12,708 nucleotides of DNA from Amoebophrya sp. AT5.2 (GCA_005223375.1 RXOD01005736.1:1-12708), one strand, 5' to 3'; positions 1 through 8,805 are shown, counted from the stretch's first letter. Made by a program: numbers and translations. The notes: a model not told the origin generated them from the sequence alone.

Positions 1-1031
1 ACATCACGCAGCGGGAGACGATCGAGCGTTTTAGATATAGGAGCTGCTTCGCCCTGCAGTGTTTGTGTTTCTGCCTCCTCGCAACTGTCGCCGAAATTCA
101 GGTTCATTTGCTGCAGGTCCACGGCGATTACGCGGTCGAAATTCCGGGCGAGAATCTGCGTCCACGACCCGGGGGCCGCGCAAAGGTCCACGGCGATACG
201 AGGCGAAGAAGTGGGAGAACCGGGAACTTCTGATGCTGTTAACGGGCTGCAGCGATCTGCTGATGCCGTTACTAGTGCGGCTTGGTTGCGGATCCCCGGA
301 GGTCGACTTACTCGTGTTGCGGATTGGAGGTTTTCCTTTTCCACCCCCAACGCATTCTCACTCTCTTCCGGCTGATCAGAAGGAAGCAAAGCGTCAGCCG
401 GGAGTGGGTCCTCGTCGGGCATCATCAGCGGAGCCGACAGAGTGTCGGGCATCATCTCTTGTAACTCTCTCTCGAACGCCGCCGCGTTGTCGTTCAGCTC
501 ATGTAACTCTCGAGCTGAACGATGGCGCGGCGGGGTGGGCGAGGAAAGCCGTGGTCTCTTCGCGTCGGATTCCTCGTCGTCGGATTCTTCGTCGGATTCG
601 TCCTCTTCGTCGTCCGATTCCGAACCCGATTCCGACCCCGAAGCACCAGATTCCGAACCGCCAGACTCCGGCCCCGCTCCGTCCTCCCCCACGGGACCTA
701 GATCTTCGGGCAGATCGGCTGGATGCTGATGCAACCTGCGTACGACCCTCGCTTGTAGGAGCCTCTCGGGGGCACCCGGTTGCGGAGGGTCGTCTGGTGG
801 TGGCGGCGCCCTCTGCTCACACTCACAGCGAGACGGGGAGAGGTGGCGGTCTTCCTCCCCCGTTAAGCCGGCATCCTCGAACTGTAGCAGTTTCTGAGTT
901 TCGGGGTTTGTCGGGAACAGCTGTGTTTCGAGGTTTATTTGCAGCAGTTTAAACGCTGATCTGGCGCGGAGCTTTCGCTCCTTCGCGAGCCGATAGTACA
1001 CGTCCCGCCGGTCCTTCGTCAACTTACCCAT
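1..1031 (-). CDS. FTSJ1: FTSJ1/TRM7-type tRNA 2'-O-methyltransferase with a large acidic insertion (3' end outside window)
   Basis: The frame is open for 343 codons from the ATG at 1031-1029 to the window edge. The first ~45 residues ([20 protein letters not shown], then [10 protein letters not shown]) match the conserved start of the FTSJ1/Trm7 family, which methylates riboses in the tRNA anticodon loop using S-adenosylmethionine. K28 lies where the first residue of the family's K-D-K-E catalytic set is expected. The SAM-binding motif DLCAAPGSW is at residues 282-290 and the acidic strand end VIAVDL at 301-306. In ordinary family members these motifs follow the N-terminal block almost directly, so about 230 residues (roughly 45-277) are inserted here. 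The insertion carries a Ser/Asp/Glu tract (about 122-157), a KRPRL nuclear-signal-like patch (158-162) and two MMPD repeats. The rest of the fold lies beyond position 1. Part of the insertion could be an unrecognised in-frame intron: a GTAAGT occurs at 311-306. Confidence 0.88.
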   Translation of the reverse strand, partial: MGKLTKDRRDVYYRLAKERKLRARSAFKLLQINLETQLFPTNPETQKLLQFEDAGLTGEEDRHLSPSRCECEQRAPPPPDDPPQPGAPERLLQARVVRRLHQHPADLPEDLGPVGEDGAGPESGGSESGASGSESGSESDDEEDESDEESDDEESDAKRPRLSSPTPPRHRSARELHELNDNAAAFERELQEMMPDTLSAPLMMPDEDPLPADALLPSDQPEESENALGVEKENLQSATRVSRPPGIRNQAALVTASADRCSPLTASEVPGSPTSSPRIAVDLCAAPGSWTQILARNFDRVIAVDLQQMNLNFGDSCEEAETQTLQGEAAPISKTLDRLPLRD

Positions 1032-1983
1032 TTTTTTTCGCTCGACGCGCTAACGACCCTTAGACTGGCTCGAAGCAAATACTTAAAACCAAAAGCTGCA
1101 TGAAAATGTTGAAATGGCAGAAATATGATAGGAAGAGAAAACTAGTATACCGATAAGCGAATGCATCTCTATTGTTCTGAGCGAGTCTACGAGACTAGCC
1201 GCACGAGGATCAGTCGATTTGGAGCCGGATCTCGATCTTCTTCTTGTTTCGCACCAGTGATCCGTCGGCGTTTGATTTGCATCGGCAGAGAGATCCGATA
1301 CTTTTCTGATCACCATCGATCCTCACGCCGAAAACTAAGCAACACCTTCTGCCGCACCTTTCGCAGTGGCCTGCTCGTTTGTTTCCGTTTGTCCAACCTT
1401 GAGGCATCCATTGGCATAAATATGATTAATGTTTGGAAAAAAAGTACTAAAGGAAGGGTCGTTGCGTCCGGGGTCCGCTTCCGCAAAAAGGATAGGTCGA
1501 GGTCTGGCAAGCGACCGGGGTAGCAGGGCCGCAAAGGTGCCAGTCGGGACTAAAGCCCCATCGATAACCTATTACTTAGTCCCGTCTGTCTCTCGTCTTA
1601 GCCTCATCTCGACGGGACATCGACGCTGCACAGCAATCGCGCATCGCAGTTGCTGTACAGCATCGACGCTGCAAAGCAACAGCAATATAAGGTTATGTTC
1701 GTCTTTAATACACCATCAAAGCGCGTTCCAAGTAGGGTAAATAACGGAGGTTTTGTTTTTGAAGTTTTAAATGAATAAAGTTGTGGTCGACTGTACTAGA
1801 GGAACCAGCAAAAAAATCAGAAGCCAGAATGGAATGATGATTCTGTGTTTAATACAATGAAATCCATGGCGGTGTACGCGTTGGTGTTTATCTGCGAGGG
1901 GCGAAAATCTCGCTTCGTCAACTACATCCCGCGGCAAAATTGAAGAACAAACCATTGGATTGAGTCATGCATGGATTTCCATT
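1032..1983. other. Intergenic region between the methyltransferase 3' end and FTSJ1
   Basis: I see no convincing gene in these 950 bases. Open frames on both strands are short, lack recognisable motifs and mostly begin at non-ATG codons. The stretch should hold the 3' untranslated region of the upstream methyltransferase and the 5' region of FTSJ1. Composition is more AT-rich than in the genes. It contains the direct repeat described at 1618-1673. Confidence 0.5.
1618..1673. repeat. 13-bp direct repeat pair
   Basis: CATCGACGCTGCA occurs at 1618-1630 and again at 1661-1673, 43 bp apart, with the intervening bases also rich in CAGCA/GCATCG words. It lies in non-coding DNA and could be the flanking duplication of a small decayed insertion or local slippage. 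Confidence 0.6.
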
Positions 1984-2094
1984 TTACACAGCAGCAGGCG
2001 CCGCTACTGTTCTTACCACTTCGTGTATTTTCTCTTCTCGCACCAGCTGCGCTGCCTCGGCCTTGTGGTCGAAGATGTTGTCGGAATTATAGCC
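1984..2094 (-). CDS. Possible extra 3' exon downstream of the methyltransferase stop
   Basis: A minus-strand frame ending in TAA at 1986-1984 reads GGYNSDNIFDHKAEAAQLVREE and onward for about 37 residues. Its codons are rich in G/C at third positions, like the neighbouring exons and unlike the flanking DNA. It could be a further exon of the methyltransferase, reached by a splice that removes that gene's stop at 2167-2165, since AG dinucleotides precede it (for example before 2093). I could not find a donor/acceptor pair that keeps frame convincingly, and I recognise no family. It may instead be chance. Confidence 0.25.
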   Translation of the reverse strand, partial: GYNSDNIFDHKAEAAQLVREEKIHEVVRTVAAPAAV

Positions 2095-2164
2095 TCCCAA
2101 CGATGTAAGTAACAGTTTTTCTCCCCATCTAGCCTTCACATTCTCCCCACCATCATCTATGCCG

Positions 2165-4361
2165 TTATACATCCACTTTCGCGTTCTTCTCGATGTACAC
2201 CACGTAACGCTCTTTGCGGCGCGCGTATTTCGGGCAGTCGACGTGGCGAATGGACACCAAATTCTCGTCCGAGTCGAAGTTCTCGCTCCACCAGGCCTTC
2301 GAGTAGCAGCGGTAGTCCGGCACACCATGTATGGCGCGACCAGCAATGGTAACCAGATCATGTAGCTAGGAGGGGGCAGCTCCCTCAGATCGATGTAGCT
2401 AGGCTCATCTGATGGAGCCGCCCCCTCGCAGCAGTCCCCATCGATCAATCCGGCACCTCTGAAACCCCCCCCCGCTCCTTCGCGACACCAGACACCCATC
2501 TTCAGACCGACTTAATCGGCTTCGGCACAACTCGCCGCCTACTTTCTTATAATTACACGCACGCCCATTACAACCACTATCAACACTTTCACTATGTATA
2601 CTCCATCGGTACCGGTACCACAACCACTAAGTACCCCCGGTACCGGTACCACTTCGTCCTCATATCACTATACTTACTTTCTTACCATCGCTGTTATCGT
2701 CTCCGTCCTAGCTTGCGTCCAGCTCATCTCTTTGATCCTTGCGTTCGACTTTTCCGAGTGCCTGTCATCCAGCACGTCCGCGATGATGACCCACCTGCGA
2801 GCCATGCGGACCATAAGGTCCACAGCAAGCTTCGCCTGCTCCTTGGTGTTGATGTACTGAAATACCGAATTGCACACGACCACGTCCCACGAATCGGCAG
2901 CCATGGTGCCCAGGCAGTCGGGGAGAAGCCCCACGCTGAAGTTCTCCTGTGTGGTGAGGATAGATGGAGGCGAGAGATGGCGTTTATTGATTTCGGGCAA
3001 TTTGACTGAAACAAAACGCACATTTGGAAAGGAGGTGGAGGTCCTGGAGCTGGAGTCCATAGGCAAATCAAACCACCACGGACTGCAAAGTCTAAGTAGG
3101 CAAAAATCTGAAAGAAACCACAGCAGCAGTACCCGATCTTCCGGCGGCGCCAGCTGGTTTTGGACGAGTTCGATGGTTTTTTTGGCTCCGTCCACCCCTC
3201 CGATGGTGATTTTTCCCAGCCCCACCCCCTCCTCGATCGCCCGCAAAAACGCCAGCACGCCACAACCCGCCTCGAAAACGCGGTCGCCGGGACGGACCTG
3301 TTTCTTTGTCCGGTGAGCTACGCAGGTAACCGTAGCGCCGAGATTGGGTTGCAAATGCAGTTTGAATGCAGCTTGCTAGTACGAACTAGCCTATAAAAAA
3401 AAGTAAAACAAAGTAAACCATCTCGAATCCACCGGGTACTGAATCTGATTCTGAACCTAAAGGTAAAGCCAATTAAAAAAGAATCAACAATATCTCATCT
3501 GCCGACCTTTCCCTGAACGGTGTCTTGCACGTAGTCGTCCCAGATTTGTTTTTCGGTGAGGTCGACCCAGCCCGCGATCTGGTGGAGGTGTCTGAATTTC
3601 GCCTCCCGCGCCAACACGTCGAACGCCTCGGAGACCCTGTCGGCGTGTCCGATTCCTGTCTCGTTCGTCGAGGTTCCACTTCCAGCTCCACTTGCACTCG
3701 TGCTGATGGTCGCCGCCTCACTTTCGGTTCCGGACGAGACGACTGCACCCGCCGGTAGTTGTTTCTCGCCCTTTTCATCCGAGGATGGGGTTTTCTCGAC
3801 GACGGCAGCTGCGGAGGTTCCCGCTGTGGTTGCGGAAACCTCGTCGGAGGCCGAGGTTGGCGGCTGCTCTCCGGGAGTTGCTCCGTCAGTACTCAAGGCA
3901 GCAGTCGTGGCGGTTCTCCCGCCAGCCCCAAACCCCTTCTGCCCCGGCAGCAGCCTTGTCGCGCGCTGCCCGTAGTGAAACTCCCCCAGGCAAAACCGCA
4001 GCAGAAACGGCACCACCTTCTCCGACGAGGACGCCTCTCTACTACTACTTCCCGAAACATCACCTACTCCCTCACTATCATTTCCCCCGGGACAGTTTTC
4101 GCCGTTCGTAGTCGTTGAAGATTTCCGCTCGTTGATGACCCGCGACAGGTCCTCCAACGTCAAATCACAGAGCTGCTTCCCCGGCGGGATGTCCACGATC
4201 TCCTCCAGCCCAACGTAGGAAGTAGAATTTGGAAGTTGCTGCTCCGCGCACAGCTTGCGGACCGCCTGCGGGTCGAGTTCGAACTCGACCGCCACGGCGT
4301 CGCACAGCTCGCGCAGAGCGTCTTGGATCGAACTTTGGGGAATGCGAGCTTCGGAGGACAT
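2165..4361 (-). CDS. SAM-dependent methyltransferase with long novel N-terminus (four exons)
   Basis: Proposed exons are 4361-3507, 3375-3133, 2946-2686 and 2365-2165. All are multiples of three with phase-0 GT-AG introns, giving 519 residues. The C-terminal half is a class I (Rossmann) methyltransferase: motif I VFEAGCG at 318-324, an acidic motif II GVD ending at D347, and a motif IV-like strand SWDVVVCNSVFQYI at 385-398, followed by WVIIADVLDD. The last exon (DYRCYSKAWW ... ERYVVYIEK) closes the fold. Residues 1-285 are not recognised: a charged start, then a Ser/Thr/Ala-rich stretch, then VDLTEKQIWDDYVQ, which resembles the lead-in helix of such enzymes. The ATG at 4361 is preceded by an in-frame stop. 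The substrate is unknown. The first splice is the least certain; without it, 4361-3495 would be a separate 288-residue protein. Confidence 0.72.
2370..2427. repeat. Hairpin with 21-bp arms next to the intron 3 acceptor
   Basis: Bases 2370-2390 and 2407-2427 are inverted repeats matching at 19 of 21 positions around a 16-base loop. On the transcribed strand the hairpin ends 4 bases before the splice junction between 2366 and 2365. The loop carries CCTAGCTACATCGATCTG (spanning 2401-2397 and beyond), a near copy of the true acceptor CCTAGCTACATGATCTG. Confidence 0.85.
2607..2652. repeat. Two copies of a 15-bp palindromic direct repeat
   Basis: CGGTACCGGTACCAC occurs at 2607-2621 and 2638-2652. 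Each copy contains the 12-bp perfect palindrome GGTACCGGTACC. Both lie within methyltransferase intron 3. Confidence 0.85.
2947..3132 (-). other. Methyltransferase intron 2 (186 bp, no in-frame stop)
   Basis: Donor GATCGG|GTACTGC at 3132 and acceptor CACACAG|GAGAAC ending at 2947. The intron is a multiple of three with no stop, so it reads through in frame. Removing it places PPEDR directly before ENFSVGLLPD, giving the usual spacing between motifs II and IV. Retention would insert 62 residues with no similarity to the fold. Confidence 0.7.
3375..3390. repeat. Six-bp stem hairpin across the intron 1 acceptor
   Basis: GCTAGT and ACTAGC pair around a 4-base loop, and the proposed splice junction falls inside the stem. 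Acceptor AGs occur on both arms. Confidence 0.7.
3376..3506 (-). other. Methyltransferase intron 1 (131 bp)
   Basis: Donor GGAAAG|GTCGGC at 3506 and acceptor GTACTAG|CAAGCTGC ending at 3376, preceded by a T-rich tract. Joining gives DDYVQDTVQGK-QAAFKLHLQP and bypasses the TGA at 3497-3495. An alternative upstream AG (TTTTTTTATAG) lies 15 bases earlier, at 3392-3391. The donor is the weakest of this gene. Confidence 0.5.
4271..4290. repeat. Perfect 20-bp palindrome inside coding sequence
   Basis: GGTCGAGTTCGAACTCGACC equals its own reverse complement. It lies in exon 1 of the methyltransferase, in the codons for the EFELDP stretch. Confidence 0.9.
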
Positions 4362-5301
4362 CCTATTATTTCGTTTCCCTTGTAGTTAATGTTGTAGAAA
4401 GAAGTAGTTCTCCAGCTGCCTGCAGCTTTTGCAGCTTTTCTACTTCGGTAAAGCACTTACCCTAACGGATGTTCAACATCTTGTACTTGTTCCGAGAGAA
4501 GAAAGTGCAGGCGACGGCGAGACTGCCGTACCTAAAGCACGGAATTGTCTGCGTCTCCCTACCAGTTGGCGTCTACCAGTATCGAGGTGGAGGTGGTAGG
4601 AGTAGCTTACATCTGCAATTATGCCATTGCCAACTTCTCAGTACTACAACAGGTCGTAAACGTAAACGGTAAATAGGTCGTGCCTAACTTATGCGTCAGC
4701 GGTTCTATCTAGGAAAATTCAATATCGATTCGAGGCGGCAGCGGCACAATTTGGTTACTTTCTTACTTCACCAGAAACAAAGCAGGTATCGAGGATGGAA
4801 ACTTCTTTGGGTTTTCGATGACTCGGGGGCGGAATAGAGCTATCGATCGAGAAAGCAGATACCCTGTTTGATGAAGATGCCCCGGAAGAAGATACCCTGT
4901 TTGACTTTGATAGATCGGGCCGCGAGCACTCGACCGAGGTGGTAGTACCATCGACAACTGCATCGGCACGCTCCTCTCTCATCACGCAACATTTTCATGC
5001 TCGTCGCAGGAAACAAAGCCGTTCGAAAACGCAACCGACAATTCATCAGAAGAAGTTCACAGTAGTAAGTTCACAGTTTGTGACATTGCTGCTTGCTTCT
5101 GAGACAAGGAAGGAAACCGAAACCGATCATCGGACTCGTCACTTCGCTGCACGCCGACAGGTGCAGGTCTGAGGAACGCATCGACATGCAACTGGTTGCA
5201 CCATCGCTATCAATCCAGCGATAGAACATAAGTAGATCGACACCTGTCTTCTTGCTTCGGTCGTTGCTTTGCCTTGTCGTTTCCGTTTTACCCATTTGTC
5301 G
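4362..5301. other. Intergenic region between the pseudouridine synthase 3' end and the methyltransferase start
   Basis: No recognisable gene. It holds a 15-bp direct repeat AGATACCCTGTTTGA (4857-4871 and 4890-4904) and an 11-bp tandem AAGTTCACAGT (5053-5063 and 5067-5077). A minus-strand open frame from the ATG at 4982 runs to a GTAAGAAAGTAA donor-like 12-mer at 4766-4755, so 4982-4767 could be a short coding or untranslated exon. Its product (Ser-rich, with SNRVS repeated) matches no family I know. Pyrimidine-rich AG sites upstream of 4361 could serve cis- or trans-splicing. Confidence 0.45.
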
Positions 5302-6855
5302 CTAAAAATGATGCTCAAGCTCCCTTCCCAACTCCCATAACTGAACCTCTTGACCCTCGGCGAGTGGACCCCCGGGCCCGAACAATAAATCTGGGAGTCC
5401 TGCTTCCCATTTCGCCACTTCCTCCAAAAACCGCTCCGGAAGCGGAGCGGTGATGCGAATCGGTGAGCGGTTTGTGTCCAATAGCCTCTGATTTTCCGAA
5501 AGGTCCAAAGTCTGATTTTCGCCTCCGATCTCCAGCTTCCACGCGTGTAGGAAGAAGGGACCCTTATGAGTCGTAGTATTATACTCCCGGTCCCCCACCA
5601 AGGGCCACCCGATGCTCGCGCAGTGCTTCCTGATCTGGTGCCGCCGGCCCCCCTCCTTCAGTTCGCACTTCGCGAGCGCGAAAATTTTTGTTCCACTTCC
5701 ACCCCGTCGAAGGGCGAAGATTTCCACCGTCGTCTGCGCCCGCTTTCCGTCGATGGGCGAGTCGACCAGGAAGAAAATCGGTTTATTTCGCGGGACGTCG
5801 CGGTCGTCCTCCTCGCGCGCAGGACCAGCGGACCCGTCGTGCTCGGCAGCGTCGACCTCTTCGTCTTGAAGCTGTAAGTTCTGGCACTCGTCGGCCTCCA
5901 CCAGCGCCAAGTAGGTTTTCCGCACGTGTTTCTGCCAGAAGTCCGCGCCGCCAAACTTTTTCGCGGCTTCCGAAGTTTTCGCAAACAGTAGCGCGCCGCT
6001 GGTGTGGTCGTCCAAGCGGTGCAAAGGAATTGGGGGAGGTGTTCTGTCATTAGGGCTTTGGCCCGCGTGATGTCTCCTATCGGATAGGAGGTACCCATAC
6101 GCCAGGTTCAGACAGGACATTTGGTTGGTGAGCCTGTTGAAAGGCGTCACCCGGGTGCCGGACCGCTTATTCACGCAGAGCAAGAGGTCGTTCTCGAAGA
6201 GAATCGTTTGCGGAGAACAGAAACACGGCTCCAGCGGTATCTTCTTCGCCCCGCGGCGGCTGTGTTGAGCCGCGACGGCGGCCGTCATCCGCTTGTTGTT
6301 CGGCTTCCTGTATATCCTTATTTCCTCCGAGGAAAGAACCGAAGCGCTTTTGAAAAGCTGCTGCACCGCCGAGCAGATCTTTGGGTCCGGGGAGCTAGTT
6401 CTTTCCGCCCGTTCTTGCGTAGCTTTGGTCGAGATGGAGATGGAGCCCTCGCGAGGACCAACGTCATCTTCATTCAATTTCAATCGGCACGACATAGTAT
6501 CTTCAGTCGGAGGAGGTTCCGCACTGCCATCCTCTTCCTCAACGCACGAAATATGAAAATCCTTGTTGGCCACCACGAGTCGGTTCCACAGTTCCGCCAC
6601 TTCCGAGGGCGACCGCCGCAGGCGTTCTTGGCTTCTGGTGGCGCTATGCGGGCTTTTTCTGTGCCTCCGTCTGTCCAGGCCCGCTCCCGCCGCAAGACAG
6701 AAGTACTCCTCTTCGGTGAGGAGGCTTTGGATACACGGTCGCGACAACCGCTCGGCCGCGTTTGCCAGCATCTCATGGCTGGAAATAAAGCCATCGTGCG
6801 AGGGGTTCTTTTTTTCGAGCCGAGTGTTAGATGTAGTTGTAGTTGGGCTCATCAT
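5302..6855 (-). CDS. RluA-family RNA pseudouridine synthase
   Basis: This is an uninterrupted frame of 517 residues from ATG 6855 to TAG 5304-5302. The product converts uridine to pseudouridine in RNA. The signature HRLDDHTSGALLF holds the catalytic Asp (codon 6012-6010, residue 282). Before it comes the strand ILFENDLLLCVNKRSGTRV, which corresponds to the family's 'vyEDd.llvvnKP.G'. Downstream, GRRHQIRKHCASIGWPLVGD matches the conserved RNA-binding/fold motif, followed by the terminal strand HAWKLEI. An acidic insertion (around DEEVDAAEHDG) separates the two halves, and about 190 N-terminal residues are lineage-specific and Arg/Ser-rich. The frame extends upstream to another ATG at 6966 (554 residues). 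I prefer 6855 because a strong splice acceptor ends at 6887, between the two. Subfamily and RNA target (rRNA, tRNA or organellar) cannot be told. Confidence 0.88.
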   Translation of the reverse strand: MMSPTTTTSNTRLEKKNPSHDGFISSHEMLANAAERLSRPCIQSLLTEEEYFCLAAGAGLDRRRHRKSPHSATRSQERLRRSPSEVAELWNRLVVANKDFHISCVEEEDGSAEPPPTEDTMSCRLKLNEDDVGPREGSISISTKATQERAERTSSPDPKICSAVQQLFKSASVLSSEEIRIYRKPNNKRMTAAVAAQHSRRGAKKIPLEPCFCSPQTILFENDLLLCVNKRSGTRVTPFNRLTNQMSCLNLAYGYLLSDRRHHAGQSPNDRTPPPIPLHRLDDHTSGALLFAKTSEAAKKFGGADFWQKHVRKTYLALVEADECQNLQLQDEEVDAAEHDGSAGPAREEDDRDVPRNKPIFFLVDSPIDGKRAQTTVEIFALRRGGSGTKIFALAKCELKEGGRRHQIRKHCASIGWPLVGDREYNTTTHKGPFFLHAWKLEIGGENQTLDLSENQRLLDTNRSPIRITAPLPERFLEEVAKWEAGLPDLLFGPGGPLAEGQEVQLWELGRELEHHF

Positions 6856-7438
6856 CGATCTATGATCTATCGACAAAATGCGAATTCTGTAGGGAAGCGA
6901 AAAAAACTGGCGAGAAAAAAAACCGATTTGATACTGTAAGTACAGTATGCGAGGAATAGGAAACATTAACAGCGGTTGCCTGCCTAGAACCAACTAGTGC
7001 CTCCCTGCAACTCGTGATCGTCCTCTAGATTGATCAGCTGATCCGACTTAGAAATCCCATTTTCGGAAATGCGCTCCGAGATCCAGCCACGGATGCGCTC
7101 GATTTGCAGTGATCATCTTTTCTCACAGCGGCATCCTTGTTCCGGCCCGAGTGCTGCGAGCCCGACTGATCAGGCCAAATCGGGGGAAAACAAGAACCTT
7201 CGTCAGTTTTTCATCGGCGCTGATGGGCTTCCTCCACATGAAGATAGCCTGGTGTCGTTTGATTTGTCCCGGTGCCGCAGCGAATTTATTCGCTTCTATC
7301 TACTCCGGATTGGTTTTTTGGCCGTAGAGCTTCTATCCAGATGTCGGATCCATGATGCGTGTGGTGTCCTAGCTACTTCTCACGTAGCTTTGTTAACTCT
7401 CCTACTTGCGGAAGAGGATCCATCACTCAGCGTCAGTT
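6856..7438. other. Region between the UBC9-like gene 3' end and the pseudouridine synthase start
   Basis: No gene seen apart from the possible upstream start at 6966. It should contain the 3' untranslated region of the UBC9-like gene and the 5' region of the pseudouridine synthase. It holds a 12-bp palindrome GATCAGCTGATC at 7032-7043 and several ATCGAT/GATC words. Confidence 0.45.
6887..6923 (-). promoter_or_regulatory. Strong 3' splice acceptor upstream of the pseudouridine synthase start
   Basis: On the minus strand two T-rich tracts lead to CGCTTCCCTACAG, ending at 6887, only 31 bases before the ATG at 6855. It could be the acceptor of a 5' untranslated intron or, if this is a dinoflagellate relative, a spliced-leader trans-splicing site. 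It argues for the start at 6855 over that at 6966. Confidence 0.5.
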
Positions 7439-8108
7439 CTATCCTTCCTTCTCGTAGGCTCTCCCTGCCTTAATCAGGTCCGCTTGTTCCTTCACCTTTG
7501 CGCGCCACTGGTCGTGCTTTTCGTCCTTGATGTAAACGCGGTACGCGTCCTCCTGTGCGGGCGAGTTTGGGTTCGGGTTGTTGAGCAAATCCTTAATCCC
7601 GTTCATGATGGTCACTATCGTCAGTGTCGGTCGCCAGTCCTTGTCCTCGTTCAGGATCGAGAGGCACACCGCGCCCGACGGATAGATGTTGGGGTGGAAA
7701 CAAACCTTGCCCCCAATCTTCGCGAGGACAACCTGTGTGAAACAACAACATTTTAGCTACAGCCTGAAGGGAACGCGAAAGGTAGAAGCGGCACTTCTAT
7801 GAGCAGATGAAATAAAAATGGACAAGGTGAGCATGATTAATGGTTACTCTTGCTTCGTCTTTATAAAATTCTATCTATCAATCTACCTTTGGTGGCCTCC
7901 CTGGGTACTCCTCGGTGAATTGCATAGTCATCTCCACGACCGCGCCGCCCCACGGTCCGTCGTCCTCCGTTTTGACCCCGCACCGCCACCGCATCATGTC
8001 CTGGGAGCCGTCCGCCTTCGTCGTGTACTTCGCGAAGAAGCCAAAGGGCCTCCGCTTCTTAAACTGCACCCGCTCTTGGTGCAGCCGCTTGCTAGCTAGC
8101 GTCGACAT
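7439..8108 (-). CDS. UBC9: UBC9-type SUMO-conjugating enzyme E2 (two exons)
   Basis: Exons 8108-7887 and 7732-7439 give 171 residues. The product carries SUMO as a thioester and transfers it to target lysines. The N-terminus ([17 protein letters not shown]) and [10 protein letters not shown] align without gaps to UBC9 up to K74. The HPN motif (residues 87-89) is followed by [10 protein letters not shown] with catalytic Cys97, then the UBC9-specific EDKDWRP loop and [13 protein letters not shown]. Relative to human UBC9 (about 158 residues, Cys93) there are four extra residues directly after the splice junction ([15 protein letters not shown] where seven residues usually precede FHPN), plus a longer charged C-terminus. 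The intron is phase 0. Confidence 0.93.
7733..7886 (-). other. UBC9 intron (154 bp)
   Basis: Donor CCAAAG|GTAGATTG at 7886 and acceptor TTTCACACAG|GTTGTC ending at 7733. In-frame TGA follows the donor immediately, so the intron must be removed. The exon after it begins with GT. Confidence 0.85.
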
Positions 8109-8805
8109 TTTGATTTTTTTTTGGATTTATTTGACTTAAATACTCATGGCTATCAAAGTACCTATACGTTATACCCCCTACTGAGAGTCGTGAGAGCCAC
8201 CGCACGATATACTGCTGAAAACCACCGCTTCCGGTAACAGAAAATTCCTGCCAAAAGTCATTCAGATTCATAGGATAGAAGTAGTACTGAGCTGAACTTT
8301 TTGCATTTGCAAAAATAAAAATTATGTGAAATACGTACTCGTCGCCGCGGTAGCTAAGGCTAGCGCTAGCCAGTTAACAAATAGGGTGGGTGCACATTTT
8401 GATTCCGTCGGCCCTTATTTAGTTTACTTTGCCTCGTCGATCAGCCATTGAGACCACCTTCTATAATTCGTCGGATCATGATTGATCTATCTCAATCGAT
8501 AGATCCTGCGCGGGAGGTTCTGCTCTTCGGAGCTGCACTTTTGTCGGTGGACTCGTCGGAGTCGGATTCATCAATGATTGCATTTGCTCTCGGACTCGGT
8601 TTCTGTATCGGACCCGGCGGCCCCGACTGATGCTGTCGCTTTCAGAAAGAAGAAGAACATGTGGTCGCTAAAGAAGGAGGCATCTCCATCACTTATCGGT
8701 TCAGAAGTACACTGAGTGATCGATGATCAAGTAACCGTATACGATTACGTCTAAGTAGGTAGCTACAGAGGACAGTGAGGGAACAGCGGTAGATCGGATT
8801 CTTGA
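8109..8805. other. Intergenic region between the SGT1 3' end and the UBC9 start
   Basis: No recognised gene. It contains an 8-bp-arm inverted repeat TTTTTGCATTTGCAAAAA (8298-8315), the 14-bp palindrome GGCTAGCGCTAGCC (8358-8371) and an inverted repeat GATCTATC/GATAGATC near 8484-8505. A minus-strand frame of about 49 codons (about 8641-8492) encodes an acidic stretch IIDESDSDESTDK. It has no ATG and no known relatives, so I do not call it a gene. Confidence 0.45.

Larger units (their letters stand above)
2366..2685 (-). other. Methyltransferase intron 3 (320 bp, repeat-rich)
   Basis: Donor GCGATG|GTAAGAAAG at 2685 and acceptor CCTCCTAG|CTACATG ending at 2366. Splicing here restores the reading frame from ...RTETITAM to LHDLVTIAGRAIHG. 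The interior holds two copies of a KpnI-like palindromic repeat and a strong hairpin at the 3' end, both listed separately. Its size and repeat content suggest a mobile-element origin. Confidence 0.7.

Noticed and set aside
59..952. Plus-strand open frame of 297 codons
   Set aside because: Antisense shadow of the FTSJ1-like gene; it begins at a non-ATG codon, and its openness follows from the GAN/TCN-rich acidic insertion on the other strand.
1161..1523. Plus-strand 120-codon frame and overlapping minus-strand frames in the 1.0-1.9 kb region
   Set aside because: No family motifs, mixed frames on both strands and AT-rich composition; treated as non-coding.
6121..6939. Plus-strand open frame of 272 codons
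   Set aside because: Antisense to the pseudouridine synthase, which has clear family motifs; the product is Arg-rich with no recognisable domain.
6856..6993. Upstream extension of the pseudouridine synthase as a targeting peptide
   Set aside because: The upstream start at 6993 is TTG, and a strong acceptor at 6887 interrupts the extension; the ATG at 6966 remains possible but is less likely.
8358..8371. 14-bp palindrome GGCTAGCGCTAGCC as a regulatory site
   Set aside because: About one palindrome of this length is expected by chance in a window this size.
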